A stretch of 64,000 nucleotides of DNA from an uncultured Paraprevotella sp. (GTDB lineage Bacteria; Bacteroidota; Bacteroidia; Bacteroidales; Bacteroidaceae). Shown piece after piece: positions 1 through 7,756 of the stretch. The first letter of the stretch is position 1; each line of letters begins with the position of its first letter. The notes below the pieces were generated by a model. The model worked only from the letters and a program-made list of their open reading frames with translations, was not told where the DNA came from and did not search any database. The stretch lies in assembly GCA_910586505.1 (NCBI GenBank), contig CAJUGV010000003.1, positions 60,252-124,251 of the forward strand, given 5' to 3'. The position numbers and the translations under genes are program-made.

Positions 1-1
1 A

Positions 2-1915
2 CAGCGCGGCCTGGAACCTCACGTCTATTTCGAAGCGTCCAGCGTCATTATCGCCTTCATTCTTCTGGGACGCACGCTTGAAGAACAAGCCAAAAGCCGC
101 ACCTCGGACGCCATCCGCAAACTGATGAACCTGCAACCCCGCACCGCCACTGTGGAGGATGAAAACGGCCGTACCACGGAGATAAGCATCGACGACATAC
201 GCCAGGGGCATACCGTGGTGGTTCGTCCGGGTGAAAGAATCGCAGTGGACGGCACCGTCACCAGCGGCCGCTCCTATGTAGACGAAAGCATGCTGAGCGG
301 CGAACCGGTGGCTGTGGCCAAAAGCGAAGGCATGCACGTATTCGCCGGCACGGTCAATCAGAGAGGCACCCTTCGTTTCCGGGCCGACAAAGTGGGAGCA
401 GACACCACACTGGCACACATCATCCGCATGGTACAGGACGCGCAAGGCAGCAAAGCCCCCGTGCAGCAGCTCGTAGACCGCATCGCCGCCGTTTTCGTAC
501 CGGCGGTCATCGGCATAGCCTTACTCTCGTTTGCCCTCTGGTGGACATTGGCTCCCGCCGACGGTTTCACCCACGGCCTGCTGGCGCTGGTCACGGTACT
601 TATCATTGCCTGTCCCTGTGCCCTCGGACTGGCCACCCCCACAGCCATCATGGTAGGCATCGGCAAAGGTGCCGAACACGGCATCCTTATCAAAGATGCA
701 GAGAGTCTGGAAGCGGCGTGCAGGATAGACACCGTCGTGCTGGACAAGACAGGCACACTCACCGAAGGCCGCCCCGTTGTGACGGAAACGGCATGGAGCA
801 CCGACGCGGACGAAAACGAACTTGCCGATGTGTTTTTCAGCCTGGAAAAACTCTCCGAACACCCGCTGGCAGAAGCGGTGACAAAGCATATCGGCGGCAA
901 GGAACTGCCTGTGACGGATTTTGAGAGTCTCACAGGCATGGGGGTAAAAGGCACCTACAACGGACGGACATTCTATGCCGGCAGCCGCAAATTGCTTCAT
1001 ACATACGGCATCACGGCCGAGCGCGATCTCGACACGGCAGCTGCGCACATGGCTGAAAAAGGACAGACCGTAGTGTTCTTTGCCGACCGTGAAAGGACAC
1101 TCGCCGTCTGTGCCGTCACCGACCGTGTGAAAGAAAGTTCGCGGCAGGCCGTAAGCGAATTGCAGGCGATGGGTATAGAGGTATACATGCTCACGGGCGA
1201 CAACGCCCCGACAGCCGCACGCATAGCCGCAGATACGGGCATACGTCATTATCATGCCGAAGTATCGCCCGAAGAAAAAGCCTCGTTCATCGAAAAACTT
1301 CGGAAGGAAGGCCACCGGGTGGCCATGGCAGGCGACGGCATCAACGACAGCGCAGCCCTGGCCGGAGCAGACCTGAGCATCGCCATGGGACAGGGAAGCG
1401 ACATAGCGATGGAAGTGGCGCAGATGACGCTCATCTCGTCCGACCCCGCCCGGATACCAGAAGCCATACGCCTTTCGACGCATACGGTGCGCACCATACG
1501 CAGGAACCTGTTCTGGGCCTTCGTCTACAACCTCATCGGCATTCCCGTGGCGGCCGGCGCACTCTATCCCTTGTGCGGTTTTCTGCTCAATCCGATGATA
1601 GCCGGAGCTGCCATGGCCATGAGCAGCGTAAGCGTAGTGGCAAACAGCCTGCGCCTGAAAAGCGTCAAACTGAACAATAGAGAAAAAGAACAACCTAAAA
1701 ACAGTAAAATGAAGAAAGAGTATAAAGTGGAAGGCATGATGTGCAACCATTGCCGCATGCACGTGGAGAAAGCACTCAACAGTATCGAAGGCGTCAGCGC
1801 CACCGTCAGCCTCGACCCGCCCGTGGCGGCCGTGGAATACAGCGGCAGCCCGCTGCCCGTAGAACAATTGCAGGCCGTGCTGCGCGAAGAAGGATATGAC
1901 ATCCATGAAATGTAA
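2..1915 (+). CDS. copA: Copper-exporting P1B-type ATPase with C-terminal HMA domain (5' partial)
   Basis: Inner-membrane pump that uses ATP to move Cu(I) out of the cytoplasm. The reading frame is open from the first bases of the window, so the N-terminus and first membrane helices lie outside it; 637 codons are visible. Seen: actuator motif LSGEP, the ion-binding CPC in IIACPCALG, phosphorylation motif DKTGTLT, the SEHPL motif, GDGINDSAAL in the ATP-binding domain, and a late helix pair with YN and MSSVSVV that fits Cu(I) P1B-1 pumps. After a Lys/Asn-rich linker the frame continues into a complete heavy-metal-associated domain (visible residues 570-637) with GMMCNHC. An in-frame ATG at 1709 would start a 68-residue CopZ-sized protein. 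The next gene starts 17 bp downstream. The family call is very sure. Confidence 0.95.
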   Translation, partial: QRGLEPHVYFEASSVIIAFILLGRTLEEQAKSRTSDAIRKLMNLQPRTATVEDENGRTTEISIDDIRQGHTVVVRPGERIAVDGTVTSGRSYVDESMLSGEPVAVAKSEGMHVFAGTVNQRGTLRFRADKVGADTTLAHIIRMVQDAQGSKAPVQQLVDRIAAVFVPAVIGIALLSFALWWTLAPADGFTHGLLALVTVLIIACPCALGLATPTAIMVGIGKGAEHGILIKDAESLEAACRIDTVVLDKTGTLTEGRPVVTETAWSTDADENELADVFFSLEKLSEHPLAEAVTKHIGGKELPVTDFESLTGMGVKGTYNGRTFYAGSRKLLHTYGITAERDLDTAAAHMAEKGQTVVFFADRERTLAVCAVTDRVKESSRQAVSELQAMGIEVYMLTGDNAPTAARIAADTGIRHYHAEVSPEEKASFIEKLRKEGHRVAMAGDGINDSAALAGADLSIAMGQGSDIAMEVAQMTLISSDPARIPEAIRLSTHTVRTIRRNLFWAFVYNLIGIPVAAGALYPLCGFLLNPMIAGAAMAMSSVSVVANSLRLKSVKLNNREKEQPKNSKMKKEYKVEGMMCNHCRMHVEKALNSIEGVSATVSLDPPVAAVEYSGSPLPVEQLQAVLREEGYDIHEM

Positions 1916-1932
1916 CGACAAAAAGAAAAAAG

Positions 1933-2775
1933 ATGAAACTGGACAAATTATGCGTGGTTTACTTCTCGCCCACGCACACCTCAATGAAAACGGCGCGCGC
2001 CATTGCCGACGGCTTCGGCATGGCACGCCGACAGGAAATCGACCTGACCACCGACCGCAGCGACTCACCGATTGTCTTGCGTGACGCCGTCTGCATCGTG
2101 GCCGCTCCCGTCTACGGAGGACTCATAGCCCCGGTAGCCGCACGCCGCATCGGCCGCCTGCAGGCCGACAACTGCATCGCCATTCCCGTAGCGGTCTACG
2201 GCAACCGCGATTATGAAGATGCGCTCGTACAACTGCGCGACATGCTGCACACACAGGGTTTTACCACCCTCTGCGGCGCGGCATTCGTGGGCGAGCATTC
2301 CTACAGCCGTCCCGGCATGCCCGTTGCAGAAGGACGCCCCGACGCCACCGACCTGCAAAAGGCCGAGCTTTTCGGACGGAAAGCCTTCGAAAGCCTGCTG
2401 CGGCAGCTGCACATTTCGGACATTCCTGACGGCAGTTCACGCTACTTTGCCCTGACATACGCCGACAAAGCGGAAAACCTCATCGTATGCCCGGAGATGA
2501 AAGGCAACGTACCGTATAAGACACTCGGTCCGTCCACCCCGCAGGCACCGGTGGTAAACGAAAACTGCTACGGCTGCGGCGACTGCGAGAGTATGTGTCC
2601 CACGGGCGCCATCAGTATGCAGGGCGGTGTGTCCGTCACGCAGACCGACCTGTGCACAAAATGTTGTGCATGCGTGAAATTCTGCCCCGCGGAGGCCCGC
2701 ACATTCGACACGCCTTATACAGCCCGCCTGCACCAGAACTTCAGTGCACGGCGCGAACCGGAATGCTTTGTCTGA
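1933..2775 (+). CDS. EFR1-type protein: flavodoxin-like domain plus two 4Fe-4S clusters
   Basis: 280 residues. The N-terminal half begins VVYFSPTHTS, a flavodoxin-like FMN-binding start. The C-terminal part (about 195-245) carries two Cys-x2-Cys-x2-Cys-x3-Cys-Pro motifs (CYGCGDCESMCP and CTKCCACVKFCP) that should each hold a 4Fe-4S cluster. Such proteins are cytoplasmic electron carriers, usually without an assigned partner. The gene starts 17 bp after copA and ends at a terminator, so the two are probably co-transcribed; a redox role tied to copper stress is an inference from position only. Confidence 0.85.
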   Translation: MKLDKLCVVYFSPTHTSMKTARAIADGFGMARRQEIDLTTDRSDSPIVLRDAVCIVAAPVYGGLIAPVAARRIGRLQADNCIAIPVAVYGNRDYEDALVQLRDMLHTQGFTTLCGAAFVGEHSYSRPGMPVAEGRPDATDLQKAELFGRKAFESLLRQLHISDIPDGSSRYFALTYADKAENLIVCPEMKGNVPYKTLGPSTPQAPVVNENCYGCGDCESMCPTGAISMQGGVSVTQTDLCTKCCACVKFCPAEARTFDTPYTARLHQNFSARREPECFV

Positions 2776-2838
2776 CAGTTTGTCAGTCCTCATCCGACGA
2801 GAATCGCCTGTGCGCCTCCCCATTCGGAACGCATCCTG

Positions 2839-2869
2839 AAAACGGCCGGCATTTACAGTCGGCCGTTTT
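2839..2869 (+). terminator. Rho-independent terminator of the copA operon
   Basis: Ten-base arms AAAACGGCCG (2839-2848) and CGGCCGTTTT (2860-2869) with an 11-base loop, followed by a T-rich tract. Confidence 0.85.
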
Positions 2870-3078
2870 ACTTTTTGTTTTGTTTCAGAGACCTTATGAC
2901 AACAAAAAGACAGACGTACTCCCTCCGTCTGCCGGACGGCGTGACAAAGAGTGTAACCTTCCGGCCCTCCTGCCTGTCATTCCGTCCCGGCTCACCCGAA
3001 ACCCGTACCGCCCCAACCAGCTATAAAACGGTCCCCGAACGCCTTGTTTAGAACCGCCGGGAAGCCCCCGTTCAGCCT

Positions 3079-3166
3079 CTTTGCCCTTCGTTTCAAATTA
3101 TCATGCGCTTCATTTTTCAACGCAATGCGCCATAAAGAAAATTTTCTTGCTCACGAAAAACAGCCG
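3079..3166 (+). repeat. Intergenic 22-bp-period repeat array, locus 1
   Basis: Four units begin at 3079, 3101, 3123 and 3145, each exactly 22 bp apart. Their first ten bases are CTTTGCCCTT, TCATGCGCTT, CAATGCGCCA and TCTTGCTCAC, followed mostly by A/T-rich sequence. The same unit occurs in five other gaps of this window. The rest of the gap 2870-3375 shows no gene; a small CAGACG/CGTCTG inverted pair lies near 2912-2935. Confidence 0.65.
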
Positions 3167-3375
3167 CAAAACAGAATACTGCTTCATACAGGCATATTTA
3201 TACGGTTTCGGAACCATTTATTTTAACACTCCGATTCCGGATTGCCTTCTTTCGTCCGGGGCATTCCCCTCATTTTCTGTCATTCTGTCAGTTTCATGTC
3301 AAATTCCTCCCCATCGGTTGATTTGCTTTTCATTATGAAATTATCAGGGCGCAAAAGTTTTTTTCTTTAATTCTG

Positions 3376-3406
3376 TTTGCGCTACCAATTGTTTTCCTTA
3401 ATTTTG
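3376..3406 (+). promoter_or_regulatory. Bacteroides-type promoter of the gatC-like gene
   Basis: TTTG at 3376-3379 and TAATTTTG at 3399-3406 with 19 bp between them, matching the Bacteroides TTTG / TAnnTTTG consensus. The start codon is at 3451, giving a leader of about 40 nt. Confidence 0.85.
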
Positions 3407-3450
3407 TCCGACCTAATCATTTATGAAAAAATACCAAGTAAATTAAGCAT

Positions 3451-4830
3451 ATGGAGACTGTCTTCAGTTACATCATCGGCCTCGGAGCCGCAGTCATGAT
3501 GCCCATCATTTTCACGATTCTGGGCATTTGTATTAAAATCAAGTTCGGAAAAGCCCTTCAAAGCGGCCTTTATGTGGGCGTCGGTTTCGTGGGCCTGTCC
3601 GTTATCACGGCTCTTCTCACCAGCAGCCTCAGCCCCTCGCTCTCCAAGGTAGTGGAGATCTACGGCCTGAACCTCGAAGTGTTCGACATGGGCTGGCCGG
3701 CAGCGGCCGCAGTGGCCTACAACACATCCGTGGGCGCCTTCATCATCCCCGTATGCCTTGCCGTAAACGTGGTGATGCTGCTCACCAAGACAACCAAAAC
3801 CGTCAACATCGACTTATGGAACTATTGGCACTTCGCTTTCATCGGCGCCATGGTATTCTACACCATGGACAGCATCGCATGGGGCTTTTTTGCCGCCGTC
3901 ATCTGCTACATCCTGACGCTGATAGCCGCCGATTATACGGCTCCGCGCTTCCAGAAATTCTATGATAAAATGGACGGCATCTCCATACCGCAACCGTTCT
4001 GTCAGGGATTCATGCCCCCGGCCATCCTTATCAACAAGGCGCTCGACCTGATTCCGGGCTTCGACAAACTGTATATCGATGCAGAAGGCATGAAGAAAAA
4101 ATTCGGCATTCTGGGCGAACCGCTCTTTCTCGGCGTATTAGTGGGCTGCGGCATCGGCGCACTGGCATGCCGCAACGGTGAAGAGCTGGTGGCCGGCATT
4201 CCCGGCATCCTCGGCCTGGGCATCAAGATGGGCGCCGTGATGGAACTGATTCCACGCATCACCGGACTCTTCATCGAAGGCTTGCGCCCCATTTCCGATG
4301 CCACACGCCAGATGATCACCCGCAAGTTCGGTGAGAATGCCGGACTGCACATCGGTATGAGTCCGGCCCTGGTCATCGGCCATCCGACCACTCTCGTAGT
4401 GTCTTTGCTGCTCATTCCCGTGACGCTCTTCCTCGCGGTGGTGCTGCCCGGCAACCAATTCCTTCCACTGGCCTCGCTGGCGGGTATGTTCTACGTATTC
4501 CCCATCATCCTGCCCGTCACAAACGGCAACGTGGTGAAAACATTTATCATAGGCCTCATCCTGATGGCGGTGGGACTGTATTTCGTGACCAACCTCGCTC
4601 CTTACTTTACCAGTGCGGCACAAGACGTATACAAGGCTACCCAGGACGCTGCAGTAGCCATTCCGCAAGGTTTTGAAGGAGGCGCACTCGACTTCGCATC
4701 CAGCCCGCTGGCCTGGACGATATTCCACCTCATCCATTCGGTGAAATTCATAGGGCCTGTCATACTTGCAGCCTGCACACTGGCTCTGGCCGTACTGAAC
4801 CGCCGCGCCATCATCCGCAAGAAATATTAA
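3451..4830 (+). CDS. GatC-like PTS EIIC membrane transporter without EIIA/EIIB
   Basis: 459 residues, strongly hydrophobic, about 10-12 membrane segments, close to the length of the E. coli galactitol EIIC protein (PF03611, EIIC-GAT/SgaT family). In a normal phosphotransferase system this subunit only forms the channel and needs EIIA and EIIB for phosphorylation. None is present here, and the next gene is a secreted uronate isomerase 61 bp downstream. It may act as a secondary carrier for a sugar acid; the substrate is not deducible from sequence. It has its own consensus promoter. Confidence 0.8.
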   Translation: METVFSYIIGLGAAVMMPIIFTILGICIKIKFGKALQSGLYVGVGFVGLSVITALLTSSLSPSLSKVVEIYGLNLEVFDMGWPAAAAVAYNTSVGAFIIPVCLAVNVVMLLTKTTKTVNIDLWNYWHFAFIGAMVFYTMDSIAWGFFAAVICYILTLIAADYTAPRFQKFYDKMDGISIPQPFCQGFMPPAILINKALDLIPGFDKLYIDAEGMKKKFGILGEPLFLGVLVGCGIGALACRNGEELVAGIPGILGLGIKMGAVMELIPRITGLFIEGLRPISDATRQMITRKFGENAGLHIGMSPALVIGHPTTLVVSLLLIPVTLFLAVVLPGNQFLPLASLAGMFYVFPIILPVTNGNVVKTFIIGLILMAVGLYFVTNLAPYFTSAAQDVYKATQDAAVAIPQGFEGGALDFASSPLAWTIFHLIHSVKFIGPVILAACTLALAVLNRRAIIRKKY

Positions 4831-4891
4831 CGAAAGAAGCCCAAGGCTTCGCTTCCGAATAATTATCATCACATCAAAAAATACAAGCAAT

Positions 4892-5827
4892 ATGAAAAAA
4901 TTAACATTGGCTTTCTGCATGGGATTCGCGGCACTGGCAGCGAACGCTCAGGTAAACTACAAGATCCAAACGGCCTGCCATCCGCAAGATGTAAAGACCT
5001 ACGATACTCAGCGACTGCGCGACGCTTTTGTAATGGAACGTGTCATGGTGGCCGACGAGATTAACGTGACATACTCCATGTACGACCGTTTCATCTTTGG
5101 CGGAGCGGTTCCCGTAAACAAGACGCTGAAACTGGAAACCATCGAACCGCTGAAAGCTCCTTATTTCCTCTTCGCACGCGAACTGGGAGTCATCAACGTG
5201 GGCGGAGAAGGTACGGTAAGCGTAGACGGCAAGGAATACACACTCGGCTTCAAGGATGCGCTCTACGTGGGTAGCGGAAACAAAGAGGTGACGTTCAAGA
5301 GCAGCAACCCGAACCAGCCGGCCAAGTTCTATATCAACTCGGCCACCGCACACCACAGCTATGCCACCCAGTTGCTCAGCTGCAACCCGGCCAACAAAAA
5401 GGCTACCCAGGCCAATCAACTGAAGGCCGGCAAGATGGAAGAGAGCAACGACCGTGTAATCAACCAGCTGATGATTAAACCCGTGTTGGAAAAAGCAAAG
5501 AACGGCGGCACCTGCCAATTGCAGATGGGCCTGACGGAACTGAAGCCGGGAAGCGTATGGAACACCATGCCGGCACACACACACGGCCGCCGCATTGAAG
5601 CTTATTTCTATTTCAACGTGCCCGAGGGCAACGCCATCTGCCACCTTATGGGCGAACCGAAAGAAGAACGCCTCGTATGGCTTCAGAACGAACAGGCCAT
5701 CATGTCGCCCGAATGGTCCATTCATGCAGCCGCCGGCACAAGCAACTACATGTTCATCTGGGGCATGGCAGGCGAAAATCTGGACTACGGAGATATGGAC
5801 AAGATCGGATACACCGAAATGCGCTGA
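4892..5827 (+). CDS. kduI: KduI-family 5-dehydro-4-deoxy-D-glucuronate isomerase with signal peptide
   Basis: 311 residues. KduI converts 5-keto-4-deoxyuronate, released from unsaturated pectin or glycosaminoglycan uronates, to 3-deoxy-D-glycero-2,5-hexodiulosonate. The cupin metal site is intact: His229 and His231 with Glu236 in MPAHTHGRRIEAY, and His278 in EWSIHAA. These are the H-x-H-x4-E...H ligands of the E. coli enzyme. Residues 1-20 (charged KK, hydrophobic stretch, ANAQ) look like a Sec signal peptide absent from cytoplasmic KduI; homology begins at about residue 23. The enzyme is therefore predicted to be periplasmic. It follows the gatC-like gene by 61 bp and is probably in the same transcript; a small hairpin (4836-4850, GAAGCC/GGCTTC) sits between them. 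Confidence 0.87.
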   Translation: MKKLTLAFCMGFAALAANAQVNYKIQTACHPQDVKTYDTQRLRDAFVMERVMVADEINVTYSMYDRFIFGGAVPVNKTLKLETIEPLKAPYFLFARELGVINVGGEGTVSVDGKEYTLGFKDALYVGSGNKEVTFKSSNPNQPAKFYINSATAHHSYATQLLSCNPANKKATQANQLKAGKMEESNDRVINQLMIKPVLEKAKNGGTCQLQMGLTELKPGSVWNTMPAHTHGRRIEAYFYFNVPEGNAICHLMGEPKEERLVWLQNEQAIMSPEWSIHAAAGTSNYMFIWGMAGENLDYGDMDKIGYTEMR

Positions 5828-5852
5828 TCCGCACGGATTTCCGGACTCATAG

Positions 5853-5887
5853 ACATCCCCGTCTTTCCCAACGAAGGACGGGGATGT
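5853..5887 (+). terminator. Terminator-like hairpin after kduI
   Basis: Arms ACATCCCCGTC (5853-5863) and GACGGGGATGT (5877-5887). The T tract that follows is weak (GCGTTTCAC). Confidence 0.65.
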
Positions 5888-5929
5888 GCGTTTCACACCA
5901 TTTAACTCTACTTTCATATTCGTTCACGC

Positions 5930-5958
5930 TTGGTTTTACGATAAAGAAACTATATTTG
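5930..5958 (+). promoter_or_regulatory. Promoter of the PepSY-like gene
   Basis: TATATTTG at 5951-5958 fits the -7 element; TTGG at 5930-5933 is a poor match to the TTTG box at 17 bp. The coding start is 48 bp beyond the -7 element. Confidence 0.65.
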
Positions 5959-6005
5959 CAATGTCAGCCATAATAAAATGCGCGACAAACTAAACAAAAA
6001 GTATT

Positions 6006-6446
6006 ATGAAGAAATTATTATTCATCCTGCTCACCGCATTCACTTTGCAAGCAGCACAGGCCGACAACGACAAGGCCATCACTTTCAACCAACTGCCGAA
6101 CAAGGCACAGACATTCATCAAAAAGCATTTTGCCAACCACAAAGTAGCTTTTGTCAAGATGGACAAGAAGATTCTGAATTCCGACTACGACGTCATCCTC
6201 GCCAACGGAAACAAACTGGAGTTTGATAAGAACGGCGAATGGACCGACCTGGATTGCCGCCGGGGCGGTGTGCCGGCCAAGGCTGTGCCTTCCGCAATCA
6301 AAAAGTTCGTGAAGACGAAACACCCGAACGCCACTATAGTATCTCTGGAGCGCGACCACGATTCGTATGAAGTCAAACTGTCCAACGCATGGGAAATCAA
6401 GTTCGACAAACAGTTTAATGTAACGGATATGAGTATGGACGACTAA
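6006..6446 (+). CDS. Secreted PepSY-like (PF11396) protein
   Basis: 146 residues with a signal peptide ending near QAAQA|DN. The mature part holds two similar halves, about residues 25-78 and 85-140. Each reads as a helix with AxxFIKKHF or AIKKFVKTKHP followed by strands ending LEFDKNGEW and IKFDKQFNV. This is the periplasmic PepSY-like fold related to the beta-lactamase inhibitor BLIP. Function unknown; such small proteins are abundant in Bacteroidetes. It stands alone between its own promoter and a strong terminator. Confidence 0.8.
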   Translation: MKKLLFILLTAFTLQAAQADNDKAITFNQLPNKAQTFIKKHFANHKVAFVKMDKKILNSDYDVILANGNKLEFDKNGEWTDLDCRRGGVPAKAVPSAIKKFVKTKHPNATIVSLERDHDSYEVKLSNAWEIKFDKQFNVTDMSMDD

Positions 6447-6473
6447 GGCCGTACTACCGTCCCATAACCACCC

Positions 6474-6510
6474 AAGGCATATACCGCAGTTGTACGGCGG
6501 TATATGCCTT
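6474..6510 (+). terminator. Strong terminator after the PepSY-like gene
   Basis: Fourteen-base perfect arms, AAGGCATATACCGC (6474-6487) and GCGGTATATGCCTT (6497-6510), with a 9-base loop, then TGCCTTTCTG. Confidence 0.85.
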
Positions 6511-6573
6511 TGCCTTTCTGTAAATATACGGATACTTATTCTCCTAAGCGAGCACGCTTTAGAAAAAAACGCT

Positions 6574-6581
6574 TATCTTTG
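6574..6581 (+). promoter_or_regulatory. -7 element lying directly against the amidase start codon
   Basis: TATCTTTG ends at 6581 and the amidase ATG is at 6587. With the usual spacing, transcription would begin within a few bases of the ATG, so the mRNA would be leaderless or nearly so. Confidence 0.7.
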
Positions 6582-6586
6582 CAGAC

Positions 6587-7591
6587 ATGAACATCCGCAG
6601 ACTTTTACTTTTCATATTATGGACCGTATGCTGTCTGAACGCGGCACTACAGGCACAAAACTATGCCAAACCCAAAGAAGGCGACGGCGTGTCCACGTTC
6701 CTCCGGCGGCACGGATTCACCTCACGCAACGCCCAAAAGGAATTTCTGGAAATAAACAAAGGGAAACTGACCCGCGACGGTGGTTTGATACTGGGACGCA
6801 GCTACCGTCTGCCTGACGGAAAGGCTACAACGGACAAAGGAAAAGAAAATACCGGCAGGAAAAGCGTGGAAGAGCCTCTTTTCGGCGAGGAGCTCCGGCA
6901 TGTGGCCATAACCTCTCACGAGCTGGACGGCGCATGCCTTTACCTGGTGAGCGGACACGGAGGTCCCGACCCCGGTGCCATCGGTATCGCCGAGGGCCGC
7001 GAATTGCACGAGGATGAATATGCCTACGACATCATACTGCGGCTGGCACGGTCGCTGATGGCCAAAGGAGCCACCGTGCACATCATCATACAGGATGCCA
7101 AAGACGGGATTCGCAACGACCGCTATCTCTCGAACAGCGACCGTGAGACCTGTCTCGGACAGGCTATCCCACTCGACCAAGTGGCAAGACTTCAGCAGCG
7201 GTGCGATGCCATCAACCGCCTGGCCCGCAAAGACAAGGGAAAATACAAACGGGCCGTCTTCATCCATGTGGACAGCCGTGGACAGAAAGACCAGGTAGAC
7301 GTCTTTTTTTACCATTCTCCGGGCAGCAAATTAGGAAAGCGCCTGACGGAAAACATTCACAAGACTTTCGAACGGAAATACGACAAACACCAGCCCAACC
7401 GGGGATTTCACGGAACGGTGAGCGAACGACAGCTCTATGTATTGAAAAAGTCCTCGCCCGCAGCAGCATTTCTGGAATTGGGAAACATCCAGAACGAACG
7501 CGACCGCAAACGCCTGGTCATCGCTTCCAACCGCCAGGCCCTTGCCGACTGGATATGTGAAGGTATCGTAAAAGATTTCAAGCAAAAATAG
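6587..7591 (+). CDS. Secreted N-acetylmuramoyl-L-alanine amidase (Amidase_3)
   Basis: 334 residues. It cleaves the bond between muramic acid and the stem peptide of peptidoglycan in the periplasm. A signal peptide (1 to about 23, ALQAQ) is followed by a LysM-like segment (about 31-76: GDGVSTFLRRHGF...LGRSYRLP) and the catalytic domain (about 115-330). Zinc-binding and catalytic residues can be placed at His124 (SGHGG), Glu142 or Glu144, His227 (FIHVDS) and Glu297 (FLELGNIQNERD). FIHVDS replaces the more common SIHAN, so this is a divergent member. The first in-frame Met after the chosen start is far inside the protein, which supports this start despite the near-leaderless promoter. Confidence 0.85.
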   Translation: MNIRRLLLFILWTVCCLNAALQAQNYAKPKEGDGVSTFLRRHGFTSRNAQKEFLEINKGKLTRDGGLILGRSYRLPDGKATTDKGKENTGRKSVEEPLFGEELRHVAITSHELDGACLYLVSGHGGPDPGAIGIAEGRELHEDEYAYDIILRLARSLMAKGATVHIIIQDAKDGIRNDRYLSNSDRETCLGQAIPLDQVARLQQRCDAINRLARKDKGKYKRAVFIHVDSRGQKDQVDVFFYHSPGSKLGKRLTENIHKTFERKYDKHQPNRGFHGTVSERQLYVLKKSSPAAAFLELGNIQNERDRKRLVIASNRQALADWICEGIVKDFKQK

Positions 7592-7694
7592 CAAGGAACA
7601 CGGCAAGCCCCGCTCTGCCACGGCAAAATCCGTATATCGCTTTTGTTTTATGACATACAGGGGAGCCAACCGGCCCCACTCCTTTTTATAATAA

Positions 7695-7740
7695 AGTCCT
7701 CCCTCCGTTTGGCCCGTATGGCCCAAACGGAGGGAGGACT
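7695..7740. terminator. Long hairpin between convergent amidase and mrp genes
   Basis: Seventeen-base perfect arms, AGTCCTCCCTCCGTTTG (7695-7711) and its complement (7724-7740). On the minus strand the stem is followed by TTATTATAAAAAGG. It can serve both convergent genes. Confidence 0.85.
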
Positions 7741-7756
7741 GCCAATATGGATATAA

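Noticed and set aside
521..2068. Long open frame on the minus strand across copA
   Set aside because: It lies opposite a gene with clear P-type ATPase motifs; GC-rich codons leave the antisense frame open. Its protein has no recognisable domain and is rich in Arg, Cys and His.
4836..4850. Terminator between the gatC-like gene and kduI
   Set aside because: The 6-bp hairpin has no T tract and the following gene appears to lack its own promoter, so a processing or stability element is more likely.
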